Notes: generated by a model from the sequence alone, not told the origin. A stretch of 64,000 nucleotides of DNA from Rhodococcus koreensis (GCF_900105905.1 NZ_FNSV01000005.1:6200001-6264000), one strand, 5' to 3'; numbered from the stretch's first letter, positions 8,660 through 18,001 are shown. Numbers and translations are program-made.

Positions 8660-10615
8660 GTGTCCGACTACACCTGGCGCCCCACCGACGAGTACGTCGA
8701 GAACGCCAACGTCACCCGGCTCGCCCGCGCCCACGGACTCTCGGGCCTGGGTGAACTCCGCGCCCGCTCCGTCGCCGACGTGCGGTGGTACTGGGATGCC
8801 GTGGTCCGCGACCTCGGTCTGCCGTTCCGATCGCCGTACCGCGAGGTGCTCGACACCTCACGCGGAATCGAGTACCCGGAGTGGTTCGTCGAGGGCACGT
8901 CCAACGTCGTCGACGCGTGTCTGGAGCGGTGGCTCGCCGATCCCGCGGTCGCCGACCGGACGGCCGTCGCGCACGAGGCCGAGGACGGCACGGTCCGCAG
9001 TCTCTCGTATCGCGAACTTGCGGCGGACGTCGAGCGGGCCGCGGCCGGACTGCAGGAACTCGGCGTCGGCAAGGGCGACGCCGTCGCCCTCTACCTGCCG
9101 ATGATCCCCGAGGCGGTCGTGTCGGTGTATGCCGTCGCGCGGCTCGGTGCGGTGCTGGTTCCGCTGTTCTCCGGGTTCGCTCCGAGCGCGATCGCGTCCC
9201 GCATCCAGGACGCGGACGCCAAGGTGGTGATCGTCGCGGACGGAACGGTCCGCCGGCGCAAGTCCGTCACGATGAAACCGGCCCTCGACGACGCGCTGGC
9301 CTCGTGCCCGACGGTGCAGTCGGTCGTCGTGGTCGAGAACATCGGCGTCCCAGTCGATTCCACGGATCGCGACATCTCCTGGGGCAAGCTCCTCGGCAAC
9401 GCCGGTGACCCGGGCCGGGTGGAGGCGATGGACGCGGGCGAGCCGTTCGCGCTGGCGTACACGTCCGGTACCACCGGCAAGCCGAAGGGTGCCGTCCACA
9501 CCCACGCCGGGTTCCTCGTGAAGACGGCCAGCGAGGTCGCGTACTCGTTCGATCTGAAGCCCGGCGGCGTGTTCTGCTGGATCACCGACATGGGCTGGAT
9601 CATGGGCCCGCTGTCGATCATCGGCACCCACGCCAACGGTGGAACCCTCGTGCTGTACGAAGGTTCGCCGGACGTGCCGGACACCGACCGGTTGTGGCAG
9701 CTCGCACAGCGTCACCGGGTGACGATGCTCGGTGTCTCACCGACGCTGATCCGTACCCTGCGCGGACGGGACACGGACGTCGCGGCACGGTACGACCTGT
9801 CCTCCGTGCACACGATCGGGTCCACCGGCGAGCCGTGGGACCCGGACTCGTACGAGTGGCTCGCGCGGGACGTGTTCGGCGGCCGGGTGCCGATTATTAA
9901 CTTCTCCGGCGGCACCGAGGTCGGCGGCTCGTTCCTTGCACCGTATCCGGTGGAGCCGATCCACAGCTGCTCGCTGGGCGGTCCGTCCCTGGGTATGGAC
10001 GTCGACGTCGTCGACGACGCGGGACGCTCCTTGCGCGGGGAACAGGGCGAACTCGTCTGCAGGCAACCGTGGCCGTCGATGACGCGCGGGGTGTGGAAGG
10101 ACGAGGAACGCTACCTGGAGGCGTATTGGTCCACGTTCCCCGGCATGTGGCGGCACGGCGACTACGCCCTCGTCGACGACGACGGTCAGTGGTACATCCG
10201 CGGCCGATCGGACGACGTCATGAACGTGGCGGGAAAGCGTCTCGCGCCCGCGGAGGTCGAGGCCGTACTGACGGCGCACCCGGCGGTGTCGGAGGCGGCG
10301 GCGGTCGGTGTCCCCGACCCGAAGAAGGGCGAGGCGGTCTGGGCGTTCTGGGTTCCCCGCGCGGACACCGACACGACGGACATCTCGGCCGAACTCGTCG
10401 CCAGCGTTGCCGCGGAACTCGGGAAACCGTTCGCGCCGAGCGCTGTTCACCGGGTGTCGCGCCTGCCGAAGACCCGGTCGGCGAAGATCCTGCGCCGAGC
10501 GGTGCGGGCCGCCGCGCTCGACATCGATCCCGGGGACCTGTCGGGTGCCGAGAACCCGGAGGCCGTCGACGAGATCCGCGCAGTGGTGGCGGGGGCAAGC
10601 AACGCAGCGTCGTGA
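8660..10615 (+). CDS. Acetyl/propionyl-CoA synthetase-like acyl-CoA ligase
   Basis: 651-residue ANL-superfamily ligase of the ACS branch. Motifs are YTSGTTGKPKGAVHTH near residue 272, the hinge-type RGRSDDVMNVAGKRL near 516 and the C-terminal lysine in PKTRSAKILRR near 615. The latter is the acetylation-sensitive site known in ACS enzymes. The start is the GTG at 8660, two bases after the dehydrogenase stop, implying coupling. Length matches ACS rather than FadD enzymes. Substrate is unknown; short-chain or branched acids released by the pathway are plausible. Confidence 0.86.
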   Translation: MSDYTWRPTDEYVENANVTRLARAHGLSGLGELRARSVADVRWYWDAVVRDLGLPFRSPYREVLDTSRGIEYPEWFVEGTSNVVDACLERWLADPAVADRTAVAHEAEDGTVRSLSYRELAADVERAAAGLQELGVGKGDAVALYLPMIPEAVVSVYAVARLGAVLVPLFSGFAPSAIASRIQDADAKVVIVADGTVRRRKSVTMKPALDDALASCPTVQSVVVVENIGVPVDSTDRDISWGKLLGNAGDPGRVEAMDAGEPFALAYTSGTTGKPKGAVHTHAGFLVKTASEVAYSFDLKPGGVFCWITDMGWIMGPLSIIGTHANGGTLVLYEGSPDVPDTDRLWQLAQRHRVTMLGVSPTLIRTLRGRDTDVAARYDLSSVHTIGSTGEPWDPDSYEWLARDVFGGRVPIINFSGGTEVGGSFLAPYPVEPIHSCSLGGPSLGMDVDVVDDAGRSLRGEQGELVCRQPWPSMTRGVWKDEERYLEAYWSTFPGMWRHGDYALVDDDGQWYIRGRSDDVMNVAGKRLAPAEVEAVLTAHPAVSEAAAVGVPDPKKGEAVWAFWVPRADTDTTDISAELVASVAAELGKPFAPSAVHRVSRLPKTRSAKILRRAVRAAALDIDPGDLSGAENPEAVDEIRAVVAGASNAAS

Positions 10616-10620
10616 GTACC

Positions 10621-10656
10621 ACGAAGGCCCCACACCGCACGGTGTGGGGCCTTCGT
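10621..10656. terminator. Hairpin terminator between convergent genes
   Basis: Seventeen-base arms (10621-10637 and 10640-10656, core GGCCCCACACCG) pair perfectly around a 2-nt centre. They sit between the ligase stop and the convergent GntR gene. Confidence 0.87.
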
Positions 10657-10680
10657 CGTCGAAGCAGGAAGACGGAAAAG

Positions 10681-11454
10681 CTATTCGTCGAGGGGAATGT
10701 CGGTGCGCTGCTCGAAGTCCTTGATCGACTCGGCGTACGAGTGGACGTGCCTGCTCATGCGTCGTACCGCGGCCTCGGCGTCCTTCTCGCGTATTGCCCT
10801 GGTCACCGAGCGGTGCGCCTTGACGGTGATCTCGCGAACCTTGTCGTCGATGAATCCTTCGTTCTCGGTCGCGGCGTAGATGGCCCGCGAGAGCGAGATC
10901 ATGAGACCTGACAACAGTTCGTTGTGGCTGGCGCTCGCGACGGCGACGTGCCAATCGATGTTCGCCTGAAGGAAGTCGTCGAGTTTGTCGCCTGCTCCGG
11001 CGATGTCGTCGTTGGCGGCGTCCAGTCGGGCGAGATCCTCGTCGGTGCGATGGCGGGCGGCGAGTTGTGCGCAGAACGGTTCGATCGCCTCGCGGGTCTC
11101 GAGCAGTGCGGCGAGGCGGATCTGACGACCACGGATGAGCAGTGCCACCGTGTCGGCCATGGACTGTTCACCCGGTCGCTGAACGAAGGCGCCACCGGCC
11201 CGGCCCGCCTTGATGCGGACGAGTCCCTGTACTTCGAGGATTCGCAGGGCCTCGCGCACCGTGGTGCGGCTCATCTTCGTCTGGACGACGAGTTCGCGCT
11301 CCGGTGGCAGCGGTGTGCCCTCGACGTAGTCCCCGCTGAGAATGCGCTCGCGCAGTTCGTTGGCAAGGACGTCCGACGCCTTCGGTACCTCCATCGGTGT
11401 CAACTGAATGGAGGAACGTCCGTTCCGGGTGGTGTTCGGCACGGCTGGTGGCAT
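10681..11454 (-). CDS. FadR-subfamily GntR transcriptional regulator
   Basis: 257-residue repressor-type regulator. The N-terminal winged helix (residues about 28-92) contains LPPERELVVQTKMSRTTVRE and a basic wing. The C-terminal FCD domain (about 105-240) carries the Asp/His pattern used to bind a metal and effector (DWHVAVASASHN, KAHRS, RHVHSY). Its own promoter carries two overlapping TGGTC/GACC operators, so autoregulation is likely. Related operators recur at nine further intergenic promoter regions and at the 3' edge of the transporter frame, making this the probable master repressor of the locus. Acyl-CoA effectors are usual in the subfamily but not shown here. Confidence 0.9.
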   Translation of the reverse strand: MPPAVPNTTRNGRSSIQLTPMEVPKASDVLANELRERILSGDYVEGTPLPPERELVVQTKMSRTTVREALRILEVQGLVRIKAGRAGGAFVQRPGEQSMADTVALLIRGRQIRLAALLETREAIEPFCAQLAARHRTDEDLARLDAANDDIAGAGDKLDDFLQANIDWHVAVASASHNELLSGLMISLSRAIYAATENEGFIDDKVREITVKAHRSVTRAIREKDAEAAVRRMSRHVHSYAESIKDFEQRTDIPLDE

Positions 11455-11470
11455 GGCTCCCCGCCCTCTC

Positions 11471-11489
11471 TGGTCTAACGGTCAGACCT
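11471..11489. promoter_or_regulatory. Overlapping double GntR-type operator in gntR/dehydrogenase divergent promoter
   Basis: TGGTCTAACGG (11471-11481) overlaps CGGTCAGACCT (11479-11489), the latter a near-perfect palindrome. An AT-rich -10-like segment, AATATA, follows from 11490. The pair lies 17 bp from the gntR start and 71 bp from the dehydrogenase start. Confidence 0.68.
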
Positions 11490-11559
11490 AATATACCATT
11501 GAGTTCTCGCTGCACTTGTCTTGCAGCCTATTCTTCGTCTCATCGAGAGGACCAGTTGT

Positions 11560-12639
11560 ATGCGCTGGGAACTGTCAGAAGAGCAGGAAATGTTCACCGA
11601 AGCCCTCGACGGCTGGCTCGGACGGTTCGCCGCTCCGGCGAATGTCCGCAAGTGGGGTGAATCGGGAGATCCTGCCGAATTTGAGCAGAAATTCGTCGAG
11701 GAGGGCTGGTTCGCCGCCGGTCTCGACGAGAAAATCGGTGGTCAGGGCGGTGGTCTGCTCGAACTGGCATTGACTGCCGAGGCGCTGGGCCGGTACGCCG
11801 CTCCGTCGAGTGCCTGGACCGCGTCGGTTCTCGCGGCACCTATGCTGCCCGTCGACGTCGCCTCCGACGTGCTGGCCGGAGGTGGGTTCGCCGCGGTTGC
11901 CGTCGACGCGACCCGTCCGTTCGGTCTCGCCGACTCGGTGCGCGTCGACGAGACCGGCGCACTGACCGGTCGCGTCGCGACGGTGCTCGGCGCCGAACGG
12001 GCAAAACTACTGGTCGTCCCCGCGACGGACCCCGACGGAACCGCCGCTCTGTATCTTGTGCGCGTCGACGACCCCGGCGTCGCGGTCGAACCGCGGCGCC
12101 TCCTCGACCCGTCCCGCGCGGCCGCGGACGTCCGGTTCGACAACGCCGCCGGACAACGCCTCGACGTCGAAGCCGCCACCGCGCTCGAGGACGCGGGGCT
12201 GCGAGCGGCCGTGCTGGTGGCCACCGACTCGCTCGGGGCGATGGACCGCATGCTGCGGCTCGCAGTGGATTACAGCAAGCAGCGCCAGCAGTTCGGCGTC
12301 CCGATCGGGTCGTTCCAGGCTGTGAAGCACGCTGCGGCAGGCATTCTCGTCTCCGTCGAGGCAGGACGTTCCATCGCCTACTACGCCGCGGCGTCGGTCG
12401 ATCTCGGCCTCGCCGACCGTGCAATCCACGCCGCGGTCGCCAAGGCGCAGGTGCCGCGAAATGCGGTGCAGGCGGCGGACAGCGCCCTCGTGATGCACGG
12501 CGCGATCGGCTACACGTGGGAACACGATCTGCACCTCTACTACAAGCGCGCCAAGCTCGACGAGAAGTTGTTCGGGGGCCCGGGCGTGTGGAACGAGCGC
12601 CTGGCGCGGGATCTGCCCCTGTTGCCCGCCGCCGGGTGA
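11560..12639 (+). CDS. Acyl-CoA dehydrogenase family protein, probably non-catalytic subunit
   Basis: 359-residue FadE-type chain with a shortened middle domain. The dimer/FAD motif is present as KQRQQFGVPIGSFQAVKH and the C-terminal region as HGAIGYTWEHDLHLYYKRAK. No glutamate is seen at either known catalytic position: the isovaleryl-type site reads LRAAVLVATDS, and the C-terminal EGT segment is absent. Such chains form alpha2-beta2 complexes with a catalytic FadE in steroid degraders. The dehydrogenases at 7482 or 12712 are candidate partners. Start ATG 11560 follows GAGAGG. Confidence 0.83.
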   Translation: MRWELSEEQEMFTEALDGWLGRFAAPANVRKWGESGDPAEFEQKFVEEGWFAAGLDEKIGGQGGGLLELALTAEALGRYAAPSSAWTASVLAAPMLPVDVASDVLAGGGFAAVAVDATRPFGLADSVRVDETGALTGRVATVLGAERAKLLVVPATDPDGTAALYLVRVDDPGVAVEPRRLLDPSRAAADVRFDNAAGQRLDVEAATALEDAGLRAAVLVATDSLGAMDRMLRLAVDYSKQRQQFGVPIGSFQAVKHAAAGILVSVEAGRSIAYYAAASVDLGLADRAIHAAVAKAQVPRNAVQAADSALVMHGAIGYTWEHDLHLYYKRAKLDEKLFGGPGVWNERLARDLPLLPAAG

Positions 12640-12655
12640 TTCGCCGTTGACTTTT

Positions 12656-12666
12656 TGGTCTGTCCT
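12656..12666. promoter_or_regulatory. Predicted GntR-type operator
   Basis: TGGTCTGTCCT lies 45 bp before the GTG of the dehydrogenase and just after a 17-bp gap following the previous stop. It makes 12712-18798 a separately controlled operon. TTTAGT just downstream may serve as part of a -10. Confidence 0.52.
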
Positions 12667-12711
12667 TTAGTAACTTAAGTCCAAACGGAACCAACGACGA
12701 CGGGACGTGCT

Positions 12712-13878
12712 GTGGACTTTGATCTGACCGAGGATCAGGCGACGATCCGAGATGCGGTGCGAGAGCTGGCCGGCAAGTTCGACGAGCAGTACTGGGTGGA
12801 GAAGGACAGCGAGCACGAGTTCCCCACCGAGTTCTACGACGCGTTCGCCAAGGGCGGCTGGCTCGGCATCACCACGCCCGAGGCGTACGGCGGGCACGGT
12901 ATGGGAATCACCGAGGCCTCGATCCTGCTGGAGGAAGTCGCCGCTTCCGGCGCCGGCATGAACGGCGCGAGTTCGATGCACCTGTCGATCTTCGGAATGC
13001 ACCCGGTGATCGTGCACGGCTCCGAGGAACTCAAGCAGCGCACCCTTCCGCGGATCGTCGACGGCGACCTGCACGTCTGCTTCGGTGTCACCGAGCCCGG
13101 CGCCGGCCTCGACACCACCAGGATCACCACCTTCGCGCGGCGTGAGGGCGACAAATACATCGTCAACGGCCGCAAGGTCTGGATCTCCAAGGCGATGGAG
13201 TCGGAGAAGATCCTTCTCCTCACCCGCACCACGAAGTTCGAGGACGCGAAGAAGAAGACGGACGGTCTGACGCTGTTCCTCACCGACCTGGACCGCTCGA
13301 AGGTCGACATCCGCCCGATCAAGAAGATGGGGCGCAACGCGGTCACGTCGAACGAATTGTTCATCGACAACCTCGAGATCCCCGTCGAGGACCGCGTCGG
13401 CGAGGAAGGCAAGGGCTTCAAGTACATCCTCGACGGCCTCAACCCGGAGCGCATGCTCGTCGCCTCGGAGGCCCTCGGCATCGGCCGGGCCGCCCTGCGC
13501 CGCGGCGTCCAGTACGCCAACGAACGTGAGGTGTTCGGCCGCCCCATCGGCATGAATCAGGGACTGCAGTTCCCACTCGCCGATTCGCTGGCCCGACTCG
13601 ACGCCGCGGAACTCGTCCTGCGCAAGGCGACGTGGCTCTACGACAACGGGAAGCCCTGCGCCCGCGAGGCCAACATGGCCAAATATCTCTGCGCCGACGC
13701 CGGTTTCCAGGCCGCGGACCGCGCACTGCAGACCCACGGCGGCATGGGCTACTCGGAGGAGTACCACGTGGCCCGGTACTTCCGCGAAGCCCGCCTGACC
13801 AAGATCGCCCCGCTCAGCCAGGAGATGGTTCTCAACTACCTCGGCGAGCACGTCCTCGGCCTTCCCAGGAGCTACTGA
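12712..13878 (+). CDS. Acyl-CoA dehydrogenase
   Basis: 388-residue FAD dehydrogenase. Motifs are CFGVTEPGAGLDTTR and YIVNGRKVWISKAMES, with a C-terminal HGGMGYSEEYHVARYFREAR. The C-terminal site reads IAPLSQEM, with no medium-chain-type Glu. Glu in LNPERMLVAS is at the isovaleryl/long-chain base position, so an alpha-branched or cyclic acyl-CoA substrate is plausible. The start is a GTG at 12712 with a weak RBS. It is first gene of a tightly overlapped operon (dehydrogenase, SDR, thiolase, CoA-transferase). Confidence 0.9.
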   Translation: MDFDLTEDQATIRDAVRELAGKFDEQYWVEKDSEHEFPTEFYDAFAKGGWLGITTPEAYGGHGMGITEASILLEEVAASGAGMNGASSMHLSIFGMHPVIVHGSEELKQRTLPRIVDGDLHVCFGVTEPGAGLDTTRITTFARREGDKYIVNGRKVWISKAMESEKILLLTRTTKFEDAKKKTDGLTLFLTDLDRSKVDIRPIKKMGRNAVTSNELFIDNLEIPVEDRVGEEGKGFKYILDGLNPERMLVASEALGIGRAALRRGVQYANEREVFGRPIGMNQGLQFPLADSLARLDAAELVLRKATWLYDNGKPCAREANMAKYLCADAGFQAADRALQTHGGMGYSEEYHVARYFREARLTKIAPLSQEMVLNYLGEHVLGLPRSY

Positions 13879-14627
13879 TGTTCGAACTCACCGAAAAATC
13901 CGCCCTCGTGACCGGTGCCGGCAGCGGCATCGGTGCCTCGGTCGCGCAGGCCTACGCGCGAGCAGGCGCGGCCGTGCTCGTCACCGACGTCGACGGCGAG
14001 GCCGCTGCGGCCGTGGCCGCGGAGATCACCGCGGCCGGCGGTTCGGCGAAGTCCGCGGCCCTCGACGTCCGCGACGGCGACGCGGCCGCCGCGGCGGCGG
14101 AGCAGGCCGCCGCCCTGAACGGCGGCACGCTCAACATCCTGGTCAACAACGCCGGCGCCATCGCGCCCGCAATGTTCCCGAACCTCGAAGAAGACGACTT
14201 CCGCCGCATCGTCGACATTCACCTCGTCGGCAGTTTCGTCTGCAGCAAGGCCGTCCTCCCGTACCTGCCCACCGACGGCAGTGGGCGCATCATCAACGTG
14301 ACCTCCGCGGCCGGCCTGGTGGGCACCATCGGGCAGGCCAACTACGGTGCCGCGAAGGCGGGCATCATCGGTCTCACGAAGTCGCTGGCGCGGGAACTCG
14401 CCAAGAAGCAGGTGACGGTCAACGCGATTGCGCCGCTCGCCGCCACCAAGATGACGGAGAACATCCGGAGCAACGAAAAGCTCGCCGCCAAGACGCTCGC
14501 GCGGATCCCGTTGGGCCGCTGGGCGGAACCGGACGAGATCTCGTCCAGCTTCGTGTTCTTCGCGTCCGACGGCGCGGCGTACATCACGGGCCAGGTGCTG
14601 CCCGTCGACGGCGGGACGGTGATCTGA
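13878..14627 (+). CDS. SDR oxidoreductase, 3-hydroxyacyl-CoA dehydrogenase/FabG-like
   Basis: 249-residue short-chain dehydrogenase. The NAD(P)-binding motif TGAGSGIG is near residues 13-20, NNAG near 94, and the catalytic Ser-Tyr-Lys is seen in NVTSAAG and NYGAAKAG. The ATG overlaps the preceding stop (TGATG), and the next gene overlaps its own stop likewise. In the operon it would oxidise the 3-hydroxyacyl-CoA made by a hydratase, just before the thiolase step. Confidence 0.88.
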   Translation: MFELTEKSALVTGAGSGIGASVAQAYARAGAAVLVTDVDGEAAAAVAAEITAAGGSAKSAALDVRDGDAAAAAAEQAAALNGGTLNILVNNAGAIAPAMFPNLEEDDFRRIVDIHLVGSFVCSKAVLPYLPTDGSGRIINVTSAAGLVGTIGQANYGAAKAGIIGLTKSLARELAKKQVTVNAIAPLAATKMTENIRSNEKLAAKTLARIPLGRWAEPDEISSSFVFFASDGAAYITGQVLPVDGGTVI

Positions 14628-15820
14628 TGGCCGAGAAGCGCAACCCCTTCCAGCGTTCCGCCCGCGAGGTGATCATCGCGGAAGCAGCGCGCACCCCCAT
14701 GGGCAAGTCGCACCCCGACCGCGGCTGGTTCCGCGACACCCACCCCAACGACATGCTCGGCGCGGTGTACACCGAACTGATCCGCCGCAGCGGGCTGGCT
14801 CCGGCAACGGTCGAGGACCTCGTGATCGGGTGCACCGCACCGTTCGGCGAGCAGTCCCGCAACATCGGCCGCAACGCCTGGTTGCAGGTCGGCTACCCGC
14901 CGGAGGTCCCGGCCGTCGTCCTGGACCGCCGCTGTGGATCCGCCCAGACGGCTGTCGAGATGGGCGCCGCCCTGGTCGGCTCCGGTACCCACGACGTCGT
15001 CGTGGCCGGCGGTGTCGAACACATGGGCCACGTGCCGATGAACTCACCGGCCAAGATCTCCGAACTGTACGGTGACCCGTGGCCGGAAGCGCTGCGCGAC
15101 CGGTACGACTTCGTGAACCAGGGCGAGAGTGCCGAACTCATCGCGGACCGGTGGGAGATCTCCCGGCAGGAGATGGACGAGTTCGCCGTCCGCTCCCATC
15201 GTCTGGCGACCGAGGCCATCGAGGCGGGCCGTTTCGACGCCGAGATGATCCCCCTCGATCTTGCGGGCGAGACCCGGTCCACCGACCAGACCATCCGCCC
15301 CGGCACGAGCCTGGACAGCCTGGCCGGGCTGAAGACGGTGTTCCGGGAGAACGGCCGGATCACGGCGGGCAGTTCGTCGCCGATCTCGGATGGGGCGGCC
15401 GGTGTGCTGCTCGCTTCCCGCGAGGCCGTCGACGTGCACGGACTGCGGGCCCGGGCCCGGATTCTCGATCAGACGACCGTCGGGGTGGACCCGATCATCA
15501 TGCTGACCGGTCCGATCCCGGCCACCCGGAAGTTGCTCGACCGCAACGGAATGAGCATGAACGACATCGATCTCTTCGAGGTCAACGAGGCGTTCAGCTC
15601 GGTGGTTCTGGCCTGGGAGCGGGAACTGAAGCCCGACATGGACCGGGTCAACGTCAACGGCGGTGCGATCGCGCTCGGTCACCCCGTCGGCGCGACCGGT
15701 GCCCGGCTCATCGCCACCATCGTCGCGGAACTCGAGCGGCGTGACGCCGAAATCGGTCTGGTGACCATGTGCTGCGGCGGCGGCCTGGGAACGGCGACCC
15801 TGATCCAGCGGATCGACTGA
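14627..15820 (+). CDS. Acetyl-CoA acyltransferase (thiolase)
   Basis: 397-residue thiolase cleaving a 3-ketoacyl-CoA with free CoA. The nucleophile is Cys103 in LDRRCGSAQ, the general base His352 in ALGHPVGATG, and the second cysteine about 383 in MCCGGGLG; all are intact. Start overlaps the SDR stop and its stop overlaps the CoA-transferase start, giving full translational coupling. Length fits the degradative thiolase family (FadA5/FadA6 type). Confidence 0.94.
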   Translation: MAEKRNPFQRSAREVIIAEAARTPMGKSHPDRGWFRDTHPNDMLGAVYTELIRRSGLAPATVEDLVIGCTAPFGEQSRNIGRNAWLQVGYPPEVPAVVLDRRCGSAQTAVEMGAALVGSGTHDVVVAGGVEHMGHVPMNSPAKISELYGDPWPEALRDRYDFVNQGESAELIADRWEISRQEMDEFAVRSHRLATEAIEAGRFDAEMIPLDLAGETRSTDQTIRPGTSLDSLAGLKTVFRENGRITAGSSSPISDGAAGVLLASREAVDVHGLRARARILDQTTVGVDPIIMLTGPIPATRKLLDRNGMSMNDIDLFEVNEAFSSVVLAWERELKPDMDRVNVNGGAIALGHPVGATGARLIATIVAELERRDAEIGLVTMCCGGGLGTATLIQRID

Positions 15821-17058
15821 TGATCGACCTGACGCCGCACATCCGGCCCGGCGACGGAATCTGGTGGAGCCAGACGAGCGCGGAACCCACCCCGCTCGTC
15901 CACGCCCTGCTCGACCAGGTTTCGTCGATCGGCCCGGTGCGGGCATTTGTGGGACTGACCTGGAATCGGCGGTTGACGAGCGAACTGCCCGACGAACTCT
16001 CCGTCGTCTCCTACGGTGGCCTCGGCGAACTCCGCCGCCTCGCCCGACTCGAGGTCGTGCCCTGCCATTACGGGGCACTGCCGCGGCTGTTCGCCGAACG
16101 GCGGCTCCCGTGCGACGTCGGGTTCGTGCAGGTGTCACCGCCGGACTCAGCCGGGAACTGCTCGCTCGGGGTCGGTGTCGACTACATCGCGGACGCCCTC
16201 GACCACACTCCGGTTCTCATCGCCGAGATCAACCGGCGTATGCCCGTCACGCTGGGCGCACCACGTATTCCGTTGTCGCGGTTCGCCGCGGTAATGGAAA
16301 CCGACCGGCCGTTGCTCGAGGCGCCGGACCGTGAGCCCGCCGCGGTGGAACGGGCGATCGCGCGGAACGTCGCCGATCTCGTGGCGGACGGAGACACGAT
16401 CCAGATCGGCGTCGGGACGCTGCCCGCCGCCGTCCTCACCGCTCTCGAGGGTCACAAGGACCTCGGGATGCATTCCGGCATGATCTCCGACGCGGCGCTC
16501 CGACTGATCGACCGGGGCGTGCTGACCGGGGCGCGTAAGGAGATCGATCCTGGGCTGCACGTGACGGGCGCCGCGCTCGGAACGGCGGCACTGTACGACC
16601 GGCTGCCCGGTCTTCCGGTGGCCTTCCGCCCGGCGAGCTATACCCATGCGCCGCAGGTTCTCTCGCAGCTGCGATCGTTCGTGTCGATCAACTCGGCGAT
16701 CGAGGTGGACCTGACCGGGCAGGTCGGCGCGGAACTGCGCAACACGACCTACGCCGGTGCCGTCGGGGGTCAGGTGGATTTCTCCCGGGCCGCGGCGATG
16801 ACCGGCGGCCGCTCGATCATCGCGATGCGCGCGGATTCGCGAGGGGAGTCGACGATCAAGACTGCTTTGGAATACGGCGCGGTCACCACCGCCCGCGCCG
16901 ACGTGGACTTCGTGGTCACCGAACACGGTGCCGCGGCACTGCGCGGATGTTCCCTGGGCGAGCGTGCGCGGCGCATGATCGCCGTGGCGGCACCCGAGCA
17001 CCGCGAAAGGCTGGAATTCGATCTCGAGGAGTACGACCTTGCATCCGCAACGGAGTGA
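15820..17058 (+). CDS. Acetyl-CoA hydrolase/CoA-transferase family protein
   Basis: 412-residue protein of the 4-hydroxybutyrate CoA-transferase / acetyl-CoA hydrolase family, which moves CoA between acids through a glutamyl-CoA intermediate. The catalytic Glu is about residue 295 in SINSAIEVDLTGQ. The C-terminal part ends with the usual GCSLGERARRMI-type segment. It is coupled to the thiolase by a 4-bp overlap and is followed by an HMG-CoA-lyase-like gene. Possible role: loading or unloading CoA on a dicarboxylic intermediate after ring opening. Confidence 0.85.
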   Translation: MIDLTPHIRPGDGIWWSQTSAEPTPLVHALLDQVSSIGPVRAFVGLTWNRRLTSELPDELSVVSYGGLGELRRLARLEVVPCHYGALPRLFAERRLPCDVGFVQVSPPDSAGNCSLGVGVDYIADALDHTPVLIAEINRRMPVTLGAPRIPLSRFAAVMETDRPLLEAPDREPAAVERAIARNVADLVADGDTIQIGVGTLPAAVLTALEGHKDLGMHSGMISDAALRLIDRGVLTGARKEIDPGLHVTGAALGTAALYDRLPGLPVAFRPASYTHAPQVLSQLRSFVSINSAIEVDLTGQVGAELRNTTYAGAVGGQVDFSRAAAMTGGRSIIAMRADSRGESTIKTALEYGAVTTARADVDFVVTEHGAAALRGCSLGERARRMIAVAAPEHRERLEFDLEEYDLASATE

Positions 17059-17077
17059 GGGGAAAGGAGTCAACGCC

Positions 17078-18001
17078 ATGGCACGTCCGCAGCGGGTCCA
17101 GATCCGGGAGGTCGGACCGCGTGACGGCTTCCAGAACGAACCGGAGCACATCCCGACCGACGACAAGGTGCGGTTGATCAACGCCCTCGGGCGGGCAGGG
17201 TTCACCCGGATCGAGGTCGCCAGTTTCGTGCGGCCGGACGTGATCCCGCAGTTGGCCGACGGCGTCGAGGTCCTCGAGCGCATCGAGGTGCCCGACGACA
17301 CCAAACTGATGGTGCTCGTCCCCAACAGCAAGGGCCTCGACAACGCACTGAAGGTGCGCGACAAGTTCCACGAGGTCGCAATCTTCGTCAGCGCGTCGGA
17401 GACCCACAACAAGAAGAACGTCAACCGCACCGTCGACGAGACGATGGCCGACAACGACGTCATGGCCAAGCGGATCGTCGCCGAGGGCCTCGACTGCGCC
17501 GCGGTGATCGCGACGTCGTTCGGCTGCCCGTTCGAGGGCAAGGTCGAGTTGGGACGCGTGCTGGACCTCGCCGAACGGTTCGCCGAGGCCGGCGCCACCG
17601 AGATCGGATTCGGCGACACCACAGGCATGTGCAACCCGGCATACGCGTCGGAATTCTTCGCCGCGGCGCTCGACCGGCTGCCCGGCGTCGAGGTGACCGC
17701 ACACTTCCACAACACGCGTGGCCAGGGCCTCGCCAACGCGTACGCCGCACTCGAAGCAGGTTGCGCGAGCTTCGAATCGAGCTTCGGGGAGCTCGGCGGC
17801 TGCCCCGTTCCGGCAGGCTCGACGGGCAACATCGCCACCGAGGATCTGGTGAGCATGTTCCACGAGATGGGCGTCGAGACGGGTCTCGACCTTCCGCGGG
17901 TCATCGAGGCCGCGCGCGAAGCTCAGACAGTGCTCGGCCGCAAACTCACCAGTCACTCGATCGTCGCAGGCCCCATCGAATGGGCCGCGAGCACGCGCTG
18001 A
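17078..18001 (+). CDS. HMG-CoA lyase-like enzyme
   Basis: 307-residue DRE-TIM metallolyase cleaving a 3-hydroxy-3-methylacyl-CoA-type thioester. The N-terminal REVGPRDGFQNE (residues about 10-21) carries the catalytic Arg and metal Asp. The metal-binding HFHNTRG and the mobile-loop Cys in FGELGGCPVPAGSTGN are present. RBS GGAAAGGAG precedes the ATG. No biotin carboxylase is seen in the window, so classical leucine catabolism is unlikely. A tertiary-alcohol CoA intermediate of a branched or methyl-substituted substrate is the inference. Confidence 0.88.
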   Translation: MARPQRVQIREVGPRDGFQNEPEHIPTDDKVRLINALGRAGFTRIEVASFVRPDVIPQLADGVEVLERIEVPDDTKLMVLVPNSKGLDNALKVRDKFHEVAIFVSASETHNKKNVNRTVDETMADNDVMAKRIVAEGLDCAAVIATSFGCPFEGKVELGRVLDLAERFAEAGATEIGFGDTTGMCNPAYASEFFAAALDRLPGVEVTAHFHNTRGQGLANAYAALEAGCASFESSFGELGGCPVPAGSTGNIATEDLVSMFHEMGVETGLDLPRVIEAAREAQTVLGRKLTSHSIVAGPIEWAASTR

